64,000 bases of DNA from Setophaga petechia. Taxonomy: Eukaryota; Chordata; Aves; Passeriformes; Parulidae. Position numbers and translations under genes: made by a program. The stretch spans positions 30,249,924 to 30,313,923 of the forward strand of contig JANCRA010000006.1 in NCBI GenBank assembly GCA_024362935.1, in the 5' to 3' direction. Position 1 is the first letter of the stretch. Every line of letters starts with the position of its first letter. Of this stretch, positions 11,201 to 26,200 are shown piece by piece. The notes below the pieces were generated by a model. The model was not told the DNA's origin. It made no database searches and was given only the letters and a program-made list of their open reading frames with translations.

Positions 11201-14200
11201 CAAGTGTCAGAAGAGCAGGATGGCTCTGGGGAATTCCTCCTGCTGGAGGGATGGCCCAGGAATGCAGTGCTCCAAAAATAATGGGCATCTGTGCAGTGTG
11301 GGGCCTCCTCTGTGCCTGACAAATGTCTGCTGCTGTCCTGGATTCAGAGACCTCCTTAATGCTCCACTTAATCCTTTGTGTGCATGGTCATAATGTAAAA
11401 AATACACTTCAAACTTGCAGTGCTTTGTAGCTTGCCTCTATCCAGAGCTGAGTGAGTGGAGTGGGGTTAGGAGCTTGTAGGATTCCAGGACTCTGTGAGG
11501 TGAGACCAGCTGTGATGGCTGTGTGAAGAGTGACCTGTATAAATCATTCTGACATCAGCTTTGCCTGCCATAGCTGCACTACCAAAGTCTTAATTGGGAG
11601 TTTAATAAGGAAATCGTGCATCCAGTAATTTGTCTTTCTATCCCAGAAAGTTCATTGCCATATCCTGACCTACTTAGCTTTTATTAACTCTGCTGCTGTG
11701 AGTAAAAGGAGGATGGGGTCAGTGCCTGTGCACCTCAGGATCCTTCAGCTGTGACTCTGAGAGTACCCTGCACAGGAAATGCCTTGTGCCAAAGTGATTT
11801 AGCAGCAGGATGTGCTGGTTTGGATGGCAAAGCCCTGGCCTAGGAGCTCTGACTGAAATCCACCATGAGAGAGTACCCTGAAAAATCTAAAGGTTGGATT
11901 GGGCCAGTGGCACAGCCAGGAGTGAAACCTGGGTCACCAAGTACAGTGGGAAGGGATACTGGTTTTTATTCACCTACTCATGTGTGCATTTTAATGAGGG
12001 AAGATATTTCTAGTTTGGCTTTGCATTTTCAGTGCTGCCTGGTTGGGAAGGTGTGACACAGGAGGAGCTCTGAGAGCCCCAGGGCTGGACTGGGCTGTGG
12101 TGGCACCCCCAGGTTCACTGTGAGAGCTGTGCAGGTCACACCAGGATCTCACACTGGAGCTTTTGCTGACTGAACCTTTATTTGCCTCACACCTAGAGCT
12201 CACCTCTGTTAGCTGCAGAAAGCTGGGAGAGGTTTGTGTTCCTGTGTGCCTCATTCATGTGCCCCTACCACTGAAATCCTCTTTTTTCATGGGTGTCCTC
12301 ATGATCTGGATAGGACTGCAAGAGTAACTGGCCTGTAGTAGGGCTCAGAATTTTATCTGCTGATTCTCCTCCTGAGTACTTAAATCTCTTCAGAAGGCTG
12401 ATACTAAAATAAACACTGTGTGTGTGCATTTTATAGCAGAAGAAATGAAATTATTTGAGCACTGATAGGATCAGAACTGTTGTTCCAGGCATCTGATTTC
12501 AGAATGGAAAGTGTGTTCCTGGGTATGGAGTGTCCTGTTTGGAAGGGTCTTTGCTCTGTGCTTAAGGTGACTCTTGGCCTCCAACAAATAAAAATCAAAT
12601 GTGCCCAGCTTCCCCTGCTCATGCTGAAGGTGGTGCATGCCAGCTGGGGCCCAAGTGCTTGGCTCAATCAATTATTGAATATTTTGCCTTCTAAAATGAT
12701 TTGGAAATCAGTGAACTGCTTTCATGCAGTATCTTCTAAAAGATTTGTCCTAGAAACTTCAAGTTAGTTTGTTTGTTATGCAAATGGTGTACTGAAGTGG
12801 CCTGTGCCCCATCACGAGGTGTCTGTGCTGGTGAGGAGACCTTGCCTGCTGCAGTGAAATGTCTCCCTCGAGCACTTCATTTGAACTCTTTCTGAAATGT
12901 CTCTCTAACCTGCTATTAGTTCTTTGTCACTTTGATGTTCTTACTGTGTCTTGTACAGAGACTTTATTTCTTGTCTTTAGTTTTCATTACTGATCCAGCT
13001 TTTGGGAAATTCTGTGCCTCTTTCAGGGATATGCAGTGTCTTTTAAAGTTCACTCTGGAGGTGCTGCAGCCTGGAGAGGATGTGCATGAAAAGTTTTAAC
13101 CAAAACCAGGTTAACCTAGAACTGTAAATCTGAAAACTTCCTTAATTCTTGCTGGAAATACTGAGCTGGTGTGTGAAAATGTTGATGTGAATGGCAAACT
13201 GGATTGGAATATTAGCACAAGGTTCAAACAGTTCAAAAATCAGCTCAGGTGCACCTAGGAGTGGCAATGACTTGGCTTGGCTGGGTGTGAAATGGCAATC
13301 AAGATAATGCTGATATCCCTTAGAGATAAGAAGCCTGTTCAAAATACATGATACACATCTGGGAGTCAGGTGGTGGCAGCTCTACAGTGCTCTGGGCTGA
13401 AATTCCCATTTCTGCACTTGAGTACCACCTCCCTCCCTGGCACTGCTGAGCTGGGTGGCACTGGGGGTGGGCTTGGGCAGAGCAGCTGCCACTGACACTG
13501 CTGTGCTGGGAATTTAAGCAATGAGGGAAGTCTCAAAGTGTGTAAGTGATACATTTCTACAACCTCCAAAAACCTCAGAGTTTATTGACAGTGCATGGCT
13601 GTGCTGTTTCCCTGTAGCCTTTGTGGTTCCAACAGGTTTTTTTGTGTGGTTTGGGGTTTTTTTGTTTTCTGGAGTGGGTGCTCTTCCCCAAACTCTTGCA
13701 TCAGAGAAAATAACTGGAGTTTGAGAATGCAGGGAGCTTCTGAAACTCTGCAATCCTCCTTCAGTATTGCAGAAGTCTGTTTGCAGGGAACACCAGGAAC
13801 TGCCTGTTCCTTTGGGCCCTTCCACAGGGGGTTGTGACATCTGCCCTGCTTTTAGTGCCTGGAGTGGGGCACCTGGATACTCCTTTGGAGGAACAGGAGC
13901 TTTGTGTTTGTTTCAGTTGTGTGCTGTGGTCACAGAGTCCTGTGAAGCTGCTGTTTTCCAGGAGATAATTGGAATAACCCTGGGAGCACTGCAAGCAAGG
14001 AATGAAATTTGTTTCTGTTGTTTAACCTGGGAGAGCAGTGGACAGTCAAGAGCAAATATTGTGTTCCACTGTGTCTTCTTGGGTTGGATATCTGAGCATT
14101 CCTTGGCTCAGAGCTGACTTTCTTCCCCCCCTCAGGACTTACTGGAATGTCTCCATAATCTCCAGATCAGAGCAGAGGGTGCAGATTGCTGTGTGGCTCA

Positions 14201-17200
14201 AGGGGGGATGCAGTAAATCAGTTCAATCTGATAAAGTGCTCCTGGAACCTCCCTTAGCATGCTGATGGTGTTTAAAATGCTGAAAGCCCTGTTTGAAACC
14301 AAAGGTTGGAATCTCATTGCATGAGAAATTCAGTGAAATTCAGTATGGTCAGAAGTATCTTTGTGCTCAGCTCCTCTGAGTAAGTGAAATAACTGTTTGG
14401 AGAGCACATTCTTTGCAAAGTGTGGGCAAGCTATTAAAAACTTAATTGGAAAACACCACAGATTGGTAAAGAATTTGCAAAAAAAGCTCCAGTTTCAGCT
14501 ATTTTGGGCTTGGGTTTTTTGAGCATGTGAATTGAGTTAGTGGTAGGAAATGAGGTGATCCCAGTGATGCTTAGTCTAGATCTGGACTTGTAGTTTTCAG
14601 CTTTTTCCTCCCTTAAAGGTCCATCATAAAGTTCAGAATTATCTTAGTAACACATGCTGCTCTTCTGTGGCAATAAATGGCTTCTGTGGGAATGGTGTTG
14701 TTTACTTTGTTGGGTTTTTCTTACTTGTACTGAAGAAGATTAATGATTCTTCTTTGCATTTATCAAGCTGTATTTCCACTTCACCTGCAGAAATGAGTGT
14801 TGTGTCTGGGGAGGTTGTGCTGCAGCACTTCAGTGTCTTGCAAGTGGCTTTTCTCCTGTGGCTGGTTGAAATAATGTCCTGATCTTCATTTTCCATGACA
14901 TTTACTTTGTTCTGCAGGCTCTCAAATACAAGTGCCCCTGGCTGAAGTGCTGGCAGGGACAGATTGATTCCATGAAGCTGCTGTGGAGAGAGAGGAGGGT
15001 TCCCTGCCTTTGCTGGTTTTCCTGGTTGTGGATGTGCTGAGCTCCTCATTCCTGCAGAGCCTTTTTCCTCTTTGTCACTTTGCTGGTGACAGCAGTCCCA
15101 GACCTGCAGGACTTGCTCACAGCAAAAGGTGTTTGGGTTTTGCTGCTTTCCTTGCCCTTGCACAGCTTTTATCATTTCATTATCAAGTTCATTAATCTGA
15201 AGTCAGTTACTGTGAAAAACGCCAATCACTTGCTTTTGAAATTGTTAAAAGTTTAATAGTAATAAAATGGTTATAAAAATAGGAATACAGTTAGAGTCAT
15301 AATAATTTGGACAATTTAAATCAGGACAATATGAGACAATAAAAGCAAAGAGTTATGGATGTCTGGGTACCTTTTTCTGGGCATCACGAGCCCGAAAAAG
15401 GACACACATTAACAAAGGATTAACCCTTAAAAACAACAGCCTGTTGCATATTCATACACTTCATCCATGATGCATAAATTCCATTCAAACACAGGATTCT
15501 GTCTGGGCAGTGTCAGCTTCTTCCTTCTAATCCTAACAGCGCCTTCAAGGTGGGAAGAAGTTCATTTCTTCTGATAAGAAGGCAATAAATTCCCTTTCTC
15601 TGAAAGATTCAGGTGTCCTGTGGCTGCTATCTCACTGCAAGACCTTTCTGTTTAACAAAGCATCCTACATAGCACAGTTCCTATTTTAACAATTTTTATA
15701 ACCTCAGACTATATTTAACACAGTACTTAAGAGAATTAATCCAGCATTACTTCCTAACACAACACGTATGATATTCATTTTAATATTTGCCAAAAGCCAA
15801 TCATAAAATCCATGCATTTTTCACAAAGGTGTTTGGTTTTGCTGCTTTCCTTGCCCTTGCACAGCTTTTATCATTTCAGGCTCGTTAATCTGAAGTCAGT
15901 TACTCTGTAATAAGGTGATCTTCAGCAAACAGCACTCTCAGGCCTGCTCTGCTGGCTCCAACCCCTCCTCTTGCACAGCCCATCTGAGGTGATGTGTCAA
16001 TGTTTTGAGTGGGGAATTGTCCCCTGGCAGGGACAGTGGCATCTTCTTTCCCCTCTGAGCTGTTGGGAACTGAGCCCTCTGGGATCTGTCAGTGCTCACC
16101 TGCAGGGAGGGCTTGGAATTGGTGCAATGCTGAGAAATTCCTTTTATTTCCCCTTTGCTTCAAATTCCTCTGACTTGCAGGTGCCACATGTAAACTGTTC
16201 TGAAGTGCTTCACTCTCCAGTGTCCAGAAATAGTCCTTATTTTGGGAGAATCTATGAAATTAATAATTTTGGGGATAGATGTGTTTGAACTGAAGCTGTG
16301 TGTCACTGTTGTATGAAGTCTTTGGAAAGGAAAGCCTTAGCTGTTTCTCTCTGATCAAATTGTGGAAAAACTCCTCTTACCTTCCTATTTTGAATTTTTT
16401 TTAGCTGTAAGTTATATGATTAATTTTTCTTATCAGTTATTTGTTTTCTACTTGATTTTTATGCCTATCAGAAAAGTTATCCATAGCTTCACTATGTCTG
16501 GTAGTTCTCTGCACAATTACTTGAAGAGTTTCAGCCAAATCAGAAGTGGATGGTCTTTCACATGAAACTACACTGCAATTTCAAAGCCACCTGCACTTTT
16601 GAATTTCTGTGTGTTCCTTTTCAAAAGCAGAACATTGATCAGCAGGACATGGGCAGTTTGTGCAGCAGTGAGTGTAGTGAACCATCCAGACAGGGCTGAG
16701 CAGCATTTCTGCTTCAGTGGGCAACCAGAGAAGAGGAAAGATTCCCCCACCCACCCCTGCTGCTCTGTCTGAGCTTGTAGCCTTCCTTGTGGGTTTGTGC
16801 ACATTAAGCTGGAAAGTTGGTGGTGCTATTAGAGAAAATAGCTTTTAAACTGCATTAATGATAGGACAAAGAGTCATGCTTAAGCTCCTTTGTTCTTGAT
16901 GAGATTTAATAGCAGGTGGTGTTTTGAGTCATGCTTACAAAAATGGAACTATTGAAAACTTCAGTATCCACGTAAGTCAGCAGCTGTGGTTGAGTGTTTG
17001 GAACAATCTCTTCATCTGAAGATCTACCTTGTACCTGAGACTGTGTCTCTGGGGACTGATGTCATCTCCTTGGGGCATGAGGTGTGCTCAGTTCTGAGTC
17101 AGCATTCAGATCCAGGGCAGGGAAAGGCAGAGCAGCATGTGCAGGAGCTGCTGTGCCTCCCCTGGTGTGCACTGCAGCTCAGTCAGACTCACAGGGAATT

Positions 17201-20200
17201 TTGCTCTCTGTAAATTAACACTTGCTTTCCTTGTTGGGATTTTTAAATGGTTATTTTTGTTGTGAGCTCTATCCTTTCAGCTAAAGAAGCCTGTTGAATT
17301 AATATGCAAAATGGTAGAAGTCAGAAGAAGAAAACTGCTGCTGGTGGTGTTGATAAGGTTATTGTTGATAAGGATTTCTCCCAGTCTGCTGCCTTTGTTC
17401 TAAATGCTCTGTCTGATGAGTGATGATCCTGTGAGCTGCATGCTCTGCTGCAGGAGGGATCAGGTTTTCCTGATGCACACACACACAAAAATTGAGTTCT
17501 CAGTCCCCTCCCTAGCTTGGAGGGTTTTGTGGAGACTTGAGGCATCTTGTTGGAGTTGGGGAGTGGACCAAGAAGAATTTTGGAAAATAAATAAGACAGA
17601 TGTTGGACACAGATCATGTCAGAGTAACTTAAATCTGAGCTGCCAGTCTGCATTCTTCTAAAATCTGTGTTTGTGAGCTGATAATGGCTGATTTCTTGCA
17701 TGAAATCTCTCAATAGATTAAGGTAAGAAATATATGCCTTCTGTGCTTTTTTCGTGCATTTGTGAGGGTAGACCTTTGTGTTTTAAAATGCCAATTCCCA
17801 GCCATTGAAATGTTCCTTTTCTGCCCCCAAGGAGTTCCTGTTGTTCTGTGCAGCTCACCCAAGGTGCCCCCCAGAGTGGAAGTGAAATAGGAAACAAATG
17901 CCTGTGCCTGAGGAATGAAGGAGTGGGATGATGCTCTGTAATATTTGATGTTTCTGGTGTATTTTTATGAAGTACCAGGGAGTCCTTATAGCTCTAAAGA
18001 GGTGTACTGGTGTTAAGAGCTTGGGAATTTCACCATGAAATGATTGAAACCCCTTTTCACAAATAGAAATGACTCAAAGTATTTGCATAACTAATTTTTC
18101 CAAGTGAGAACTAGGTAATAAAGCCATAGAACTCTGGTAACATTTCATTCATGCTCTGAAATGAGCCTCCTGTGCATAGGGTAGGACAGAGCTTTGATGG
18201 AAAACTCAATATTAACAGGTAACTTGGGAATTTGAGTGAGAAGCTCATGCCTAATTCTCAACTGAGATGTGAGACTTTGTACCTGCTACAATATGTGGTT
18301 ATTACTATTTTCATACCTTCATTCAGTTCTTTATTTTCCACTAACTGCAGCTGCTTCTGCCTGACTTGAAGGCTCTCATTTAATATAAAAGAAGAGAAAT
18401 TTCTGAGGTGCTTTGGGACTGAGACAGAGGTGGAGCACCTTTATTGCTCATGTCCATGTTATATCAGATCCCTCAAATTCCTTGTGCACTGTCTCCTCTG
18501 TGGAGAGAACCAGTGAAAAAAATACATATTTTATATATATATATTTGCATGAAACCTAAATTTTTAATACTTGTTTGTATCTGTTGCTTCATGGATTCCT
18601 TAGTGGAGGAGTCTACACTGCACAGACTTCCCAATAAAGTTGATATTCAAGTTTGGAGAAAGCTGGTCATTCAAATTGCAAGCAGTGTAAGGGAATAATG
18701 ACCTACTAATAATCTTACTGTTATGATGATCTCAAAGCCATTCTCAGAAGGTTGCTGCATGCAGATTTTTCTGTGCTATAACCCTGTCTGCTCTGAGGAG
18801 AAGGTGGCTCTTGTTTTCAGGGTGCAGGTGATGTTTGTGTTTGTTCACAGGAGGCCATTCCAATCACCTGATTGTTATGTAAACAGCATTTCCTGGATGG
18901 GAAATGTTTGTGTTTAAAGTGGTGGCTGGCTGGTGTTTCCAGCATTGTTGAAGACTCCATAAAAGCTCAGTTTGCTCCGTGTTCTGCTGCCTTGGTTAAA
19001 ATCAGCATGGAAACCTTTGGGCCTCCAGGCCTGGAGGTTCACTGTGCAGATGCTCCCTGGGGTGTGAAGGCACCGTGTGTGGGGAGAAAGAAAAAATGCC
19101 TTCTGGTACAAGTGCTTGTAGAGGGGATGCTGCTTCTCTGCAGAAATAAATCCATTTCTGGTGGGAAAAAAGTACAAAACAAATCTCATGGGTGGTTTTA
19201 CCTGGGGCTTTTTTTTTAGTGTACTTATTTTCTCTAATTTTCTTCAATATGCTTGGTGATGTTGACTGTACAAAACCTTCTCAGGTAGGCTCTGATTAAG
19301 GAGATTTTGGGTTTTAGTCTGTGACTTAAGTTTTTGCTCAATAATAATGATTGCTAGAAATATCTCATTGCCTTGTGACAAAGGATGCTGATTCAAGTTG
19401 TTCCTAACTTGCTGTAACTTAGCTGATTTGTGCCAGCTTTCATTTTTTGATGTGGTGACACTCCAGGATCTGGTTTGGTGATACTTTTTTTCTTTTGGAA
19501 GTAGTAAATTTGGGGTGTTTTCTGTTGCTGACTACTTCTTGACTCCTCAAACAGATTTTATGAATGAGTATCCATCAACTGTACATGTATTTCTTAGATG
19601 CCTCATGGGAACAGCTGAAGAAGATTGAGGGAAACAATGCTGAGAGAACTCTAAAATTTCTTTTTAAATAAAGCTTTTTGACCTTTTTTTATAGGCTTCC
19701 TGTTTGGAATGTCTTTTGTAAAGACACTCTCTCCTCAGCAGTGCAGTATGCTTCAGGTGATGCTTGTGCCCTGGCCAGCGAGGATGAAAATGTCCAGGAA
19801 AAGGTATGCTGGATCCATCATCACTCTGAATAAATATTAAATTGTAAAATAAGATTCTTCATAGGGTCTTCAAGACCAGAATGTTTAATCTGCTCAGTTT
19901 TTTGAGCAGTGATATCTTCTCATGTTTTTATTCTGCTTTACTTAATTTCTTGCAGTCATGCAACAATTCAGGTGGATACTTGGGGCAAGAGAAGGAATGA
20001 ACAGTAAAACTACTGATGGTTTTGTGGTTTTGTTTTAATTTGGGGGTCAGATGTTGGAAGTGGGCACTGGGGAAGTGTGGGGCTCTATAGAGCCACAGTA
20101 GGAGGGGTTGGGCTGGGTAAGTCCACATGATGCCATTTCCATCTGTGTTATATTAAAACCAGTGTACAGATGATTGTTATCCTAAAGAGAAGATTGAAGA

Positions 20201-23200
20201 TTAATTGGTTCAAGTCAGTATCTATCACTTTGCATTCCTTCTGTTCAATAAAAATTAAGAGGGCTAAAATGTGTTTCTGTAAAGTATAATAAATTAGCTG
20301 TGGTCCCTTTCATTTTTCCTTTACTCAGCACTTTAGGTTAATTGAGTGTAATTGTCCCACCCTGATTAACTCAGGGCAAGTTTCTGCATCTTGCATTGCA
20401 TAGTGAGTTCATGCAACAATTCAGGTGGATACTTGGGGCAAGAGAAGGAATGAACAGTAAAACTACTGATGGTTTTGTGGTTTTGTTTTAATTTGGGGGT
20501 CAGATGTTGGAAGTGGGCACTGGGGAAGTGTGGGGCTCTGTAGAGCCACAATAGGAGGGGTTGGGCTGGGTAAGTCCACATGATTCCATCTGTGTTATAT
20601 TAAAACCAGTGTACAGATGATTGTTATCCTAAAGAGAAGATTGAAGATTTTGGTTCAAGTCAGTATTTATCACTTTGCATTCCTTCTGTTCAATAAAAAT
20701 TAGGAGGGCTAAAATGTGTTTCTGTAAAGTATAATAAATTAGCTGTGGTCCCTTTCATTTTTCCTTTACTCAGCACTTCAGGTTAATTGAGTGTAATTGT
20801 CCCACCCTGATTAACTCAGGGCAAGTTTCTGCATCTTGCATTGCACAGTGAGTTCCCAAGCTGTTAAGTCAGAAAATCATGATAATTTTATTTATTTATT
20901 TATTTACCCAGGTACAGAATCAGTCTTACTCTAAGCATGGGTAGCATTGATATGTTGGTTTTCCTATTTCCTCCAGCAATCTGTAGTAGTGTTAATCACA
21001 GTCCTCATTCCAAAAAAGCTTTTATATGGCACAATAAACTCAGAGAATGTGTGTGGAGCAGCCTAGCTGGCTCAAGTGGAGAGCTGCCTGACCATAAAAA
21101 ATCCCTTTAAATATTGTAGGTTTCTTAAGCATTGCACCAACTAGAGTAGCTCTATTTTTTTGTCAGCTCATGCAGCCAAACAGCATTCCTGTTCCTCAGG
21201 CTGCCCAAAAAAGAAGTTGTGCTTGAATTTAATGTCTGATGCAATAATACTGGAAAGATGAAGTAAGCTTTGAGACTGGGAAGCCACTGGTAAATGATTT
21301 CCTACTCTGCAACATCCTTCCTTTCATTCTGTTCATGTGGATGCATAGCTGAGCAGATTCCTGAACTTAAACCCAAAGATGTGAAAACTCATGTTGGACT
21401 GTTAGACTCATTAAAGAAGATCTCTGGGGTGGATGAGAAATCTTAAGCAAGTGTGTGTTTCTCCTGATTAGGCTGCTGGAGCAGTTCTGCAGCCTTGATC
21501 AGCTTGCCTTAGATCAGCTGTCTCCTCAGCCATTGATGCTATTTCATCTTAGGGACTGGGGTGTGAGTTAATAGTTATTTAAAGGAAAATATTGCTCAGT
21601 TGTCTCTAAGGTTTGTCAGCTCAGATTTGTAGCTCCTGCACTTCAGTGGGTGCTTAATTCTCTCAAATTAATATCATGTAGTGTTTTATAGCACTTTGGT
21701 CTAACACTGGCACCTCCAGTATTTGGCCATGGGGTTTTAGGTAGCCCTTATAAAACAAAATGGGTATAAATTTCTACCACATTTCTTGCTGTATTTTAAA
21801 GTATTGCTCAAAACCAGCTTGGATATTTTGTAGTCATAACTTAATGTTTGAAGGGCAAGTGTAAATTCTTGCTGGTTTTAAAACTTTTTTCCCCTCAAGT
21901 GCTGATACATTTTATTTTGTGAATTCACTGCTCCTGATGGTGAATTTTTAGCTGTAGAAGAAAAGGTTGCTTTACAAGGTTCTGGCAGATTTGTGTAATT
22001 GCTGTGGTTCTGCTGATAAGGCTGCTACAACTGAAATGTGCCACGTGTTATTTTCTGGTGGTTGTCTGATGCAAGTCAGCTGAGAATTTTCTTTTTCCCC
22101 TCTTTTGGGCAGCAGGGAGACAGGGGGGAATTTGTCAACATGGGAAGTTGTGATGGTGTTCACAGGGGTCTGAGGATGAGGATCTGACTCCATGTTTCAG
22201 AAGGCTGATTTATTATTGTATGATTTATATTATATTAAAATTATACTAAAAGAATAGAAGAAAGGATTTCATCAGAAGGCTAGCTAAGAATAGAAAAGGA
22301 AGGAATGATAACAGAGGTTTGTGGCTTAGACTCTCTGTCTGAACCAGCTGACTGTGATTGGCCATTAATTAGAAACAACCACACAAGACCAATCCCAGAT
22401 GCACCTGTTGCATTCCACAGCAGCAGATAATCATTGTTTACATTTTGTTCCTGAGGCTTCTCAGCTTCTCAGGAGGAAAAATCCTAAGGAAAGGATTTTT
22501 CATAAAAGATGCTTGTGACAGTAAGTCATAGAAGAATGAGGAACTCTCCTTAGCAAACAAATGGAATGATTTAAGACAGTGCTAAAGTGGTCTTTTCAGG
22601 GAAAATTGAATTGAATCATTTGAACTTGCTGTAGTCCTTGTGCAGATGAGATTTAAAACAGGGTGGGCAGTGGTTCTGGAGATGAATGCAGCTCAGTTTT
22701 TGATGTTGTGCTGCTGTGGAGGCTGTCCCTGCAGAATCCCTGATGTTTTCCATCTCCCAGGGGGAAGAGGCTGCTCCCAGCCTGGAGCCTGAGGACTCCA
22801 GCACACACAGTTACTCTATGGAGGAGCTGCTCCACGACTTGACAAAATCTGACCAGGCAAGGCTTTTGTTTCATTCACTGTCTTCAGACAGGCTTCAAAT
22901 GCTTCTTGGATTTCAGTCTTTCATTTTGCTTATCTAAAGTTCATAGTAGCCATGTCTCACATTTCACCTGTACAGTGGGTTGCTGTCAGACTCATGTTTC
23001 CAGTAAAAGAGAAAATGTGTGAGCTGACAGACCTTGCATTTCCCATGTGCATAAATAATGAGTAATTTAGTATTTGGAGGTACTGACTAAAAACTTTCCA
23101 AGATAAATTAAAATTGGATGTTGTAGGTATGGATGTCTATTTATAAATTAAACATAAAAAGTCTTTTCTCTGAGGTCTTTTGTGTAGATCAGGCTTGGTG

Positions 23201-26200
23201 ATTGTAACAGTCCATTTTAGCTTTGATCCTTCATGGCTTCTATCATTTTAATTTCCTTTGTTAAAAGCAAAAGCATTGTATTTCAGCTCTGTGCCATTGA
23301 TACTGTAAAGTCAGTGCTTGGTGTTGAATGTTACAAACCAACTTTAAAGATTATTTGATTGCATATTTTTGTTTTGTAGATTACAAACTATCATACATAG
23401 GACATACTTCAGAATATTTATTTCATGGTTTGGGTGTTTAAATGTGTTAAAACTTCCTAACCCCTTCATGTTTAGTGAGATTACATAGAGTAATTGACAA
23501 GCGTTATTTATTATATTTATTATTTTATTATTGTATTTAATTATTATATTATTTTATTATTTATTATATTTTATTATTATATTATTGTCGTTATTGACAA
23601 GCGAGTTTTGTACAATAATATTTTTTTTGCTGCAGGAGTTAATCTGACCTGTTTCAGTGCTTGTATTCTCTTTCAGATTTACAAAGCCTTATTTTGAGTG
23701 TACTTAGGACCTAGAATAAATAAGACTCAAGACTACTAAACACTCAAAAGTGAAAAGTAATTTATCTTTTTGTTCACTTGCAGCATGGAATAGGCTTTAA
23801 ATAAATTTGGACCTCCATTGGAGTGATGAAATGAAAAGCCTTCTCTAAAATTTAGGATGAAAACAGTAAATTTGATTGCAATGGAACATGCAAATAAAAC
23901 TGTTGTTTTGGTTGCTGCAATATTCAAACTGCTTTTCTCATGGCAGTCTCTGCAGGAATGCATCATTGAGGAAGCTGTTGCTTCCTCAAGTTGATATTTC
24001 CACATGATTATTGCAGCTCTCCCAGAGTAGCACAGAATGCCACCTAGGTCTAGGAAGAAAGAAAATGAATTTCTGACAGAAATCCACACTGTTAGAATCC
24101 ATGTTAGGTGTTACTGTGTGAAAGCTTTTCTTACTCAGGTGTTGAAAAATGTGTATTTACCTGGGATGTTTTTACAGACAACAGAAATAAGTGAAACAAG
24201 CCAGCCTGAAGCTGTGAGTCCACCTTCAGGAGATGTAAAAGAAGCTTCCTCCAGCATAGTCCCAAGCACTGAAAACACTTCCAGTTCACCTACCTCAGAG
24301 ATAGCTCCAGTCTCACAGCCTGAGTAAGCTCCTGCACTTTTGTTCTTTTTCCTTTGAGAGAATCTCACTCTGCTCTTGTTAGGATGTGCAGTAGGGATGA
24401 GGTGGGATTGCTCCCCACAGTTGTTTTGCTGGTTTATGGTGTCACTGTGGTGGTGTTTGTGGGTCCCCAGGATGAGGGAAGAGCTGAGAATCTTGACTCC
24501 ATGTTTCAGAAGGCTGATTGATTATTTTATCATATATATTATATTTAAAAAAATGATATACTAAAACTATACTAAAGAAAGAGAAAGGAGGGATACAGAA
24601 AGCTGAAAAGGAATGGTAATAAAATCTTGTGACAGACTCAGTCTGACACAGATGGCTATGATTGGCCATTAATTAAAAACAATTCACATGCTGGGTGAAC
24701 AATTCTCCAAATCACATTCCAAAGGAGCAAAACATGGAGAAAAGATCCTGGCAAAGGGATTTTTCATAAATCTGTCAGTGACATGTGAGTGCCACCATTT
24801 CCTCACTCAGTGTGTGGATGAAGAGTTGTGCCCTTTCATGAGGGGGAATAATGTTGCCATGAGCAGTTTCTAAGCTCTGCTTTGAAAAAAGCCACCATGC
24901 TTAGATAATCTGAGCTATAAAAGCCCTCAGGGCTTTACCATGAGGATTTCTGCCCTTCACAAATGTGCTTTCACATCTGTGTCAACAAGCACTGAGGCTG
25001 CTCCAGCAATGGCCTCTGCCTTCAGTGAAGGAGGAACTCTGCAGAATTTTATCTTGGGACTTAAAAACAGAATCTCAGGTTCTGAGAATAAGAGACTTTT
25101 GACAGAATAGCAAATTCTCTTATAAATGCAGTCAAGGCAGTTGAGTTGTAGTGCTCAGTAGTGCATTGCAGAGCTGCCTGTGCTGCAGGCACCTTTCTGG
25201 AGTCCATGTTCTTTGTTTTATTTCCCTTTTCTTGTGGGATGTTGTGCTGTCAGATGTAAACTCTAATATGGAAATTCATGTGTGATCTTCCAAGGATTTT
25301 CACAAAGTCCTGTTGGGCTTTTGGGTGTGTGCTGAGGGAAGCAATCTTGTTGTGACTGCTGATAAAGATGAAGTATTTTGCTGGATAAAAATTGAACACA
25401 GTGAAAATGAAGTAGACTTGTCTTTGCTGTTTTGGGTTTTTTAATATTTCAGTTTTCCTGCTTTACCAAATTTCATTTCTTTACCATAGGAAAGGTATGG
25501 AAATTTTGTTTGCTGGTTGATCTTGCCTAGTTTGCCAGGGCTAACACTTAAACACATTTTGGTATTTCATCAGTGTCTTTAATTGGAAGCCTTCCAAAAT
25601 GTGCAGTTTTTATAAGGCAAAACTGGAATGTAGCTTCAGCCTGTTCTTTTTATAGCTTTTTTTTGGACTACTCCACTGATTTATTTGTGTAATGTGTTGT
25701 AAGCTCTACTGTTGTCAGGTCCTAGAAGGAGACAGGATGTTATTTTCTTTGAAACGTTCAGCTTGGTGTCTGGTAATTGTTGGAAATTGTCTGGCTGTCA
25801 CAGCTGGGGAATACTGGAGTGCTGAACTCCAAAGGGCTGAGCTGTGAAACAAACGGAAATGGAAACTTGGTTTGGAGCACCTGATGGAGGAGTTCATGCT
25901 GGGCAGTGGGGCTGTGACTCCAGGGCCATTTACAGGAAGAAAGGGCAGACCTGGTGTAGCTAAAAAAATCATGAGAGCTAAAAAAATCATGAAGCTAAAA
26001 AAATCATGTTTATCTGTTATTTCAAACTGCACTTCAGCTCTCAGTACTCACAGGTGGTCTCTTACTGAACACATGAATATCCAAACCAGCTGTGGTCCTG
26101 CTCCATACTTCAACAAGGTCTTCAAAAAAATACAGTTGCATTTGTTATCTTCAGACATTTTTTACCTTTTTGCTGGTTGAAATGCTGGTTCCTGGCAGTG

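Noticed and set aside
22716..22937. Extension of SUCO exon 3 to the in-frame stop at 22937 as a terminal exon
   Set aside because: The following exons are conserved and in phase with a donor at 22856; no polyadenylation signal follows the stop closely.
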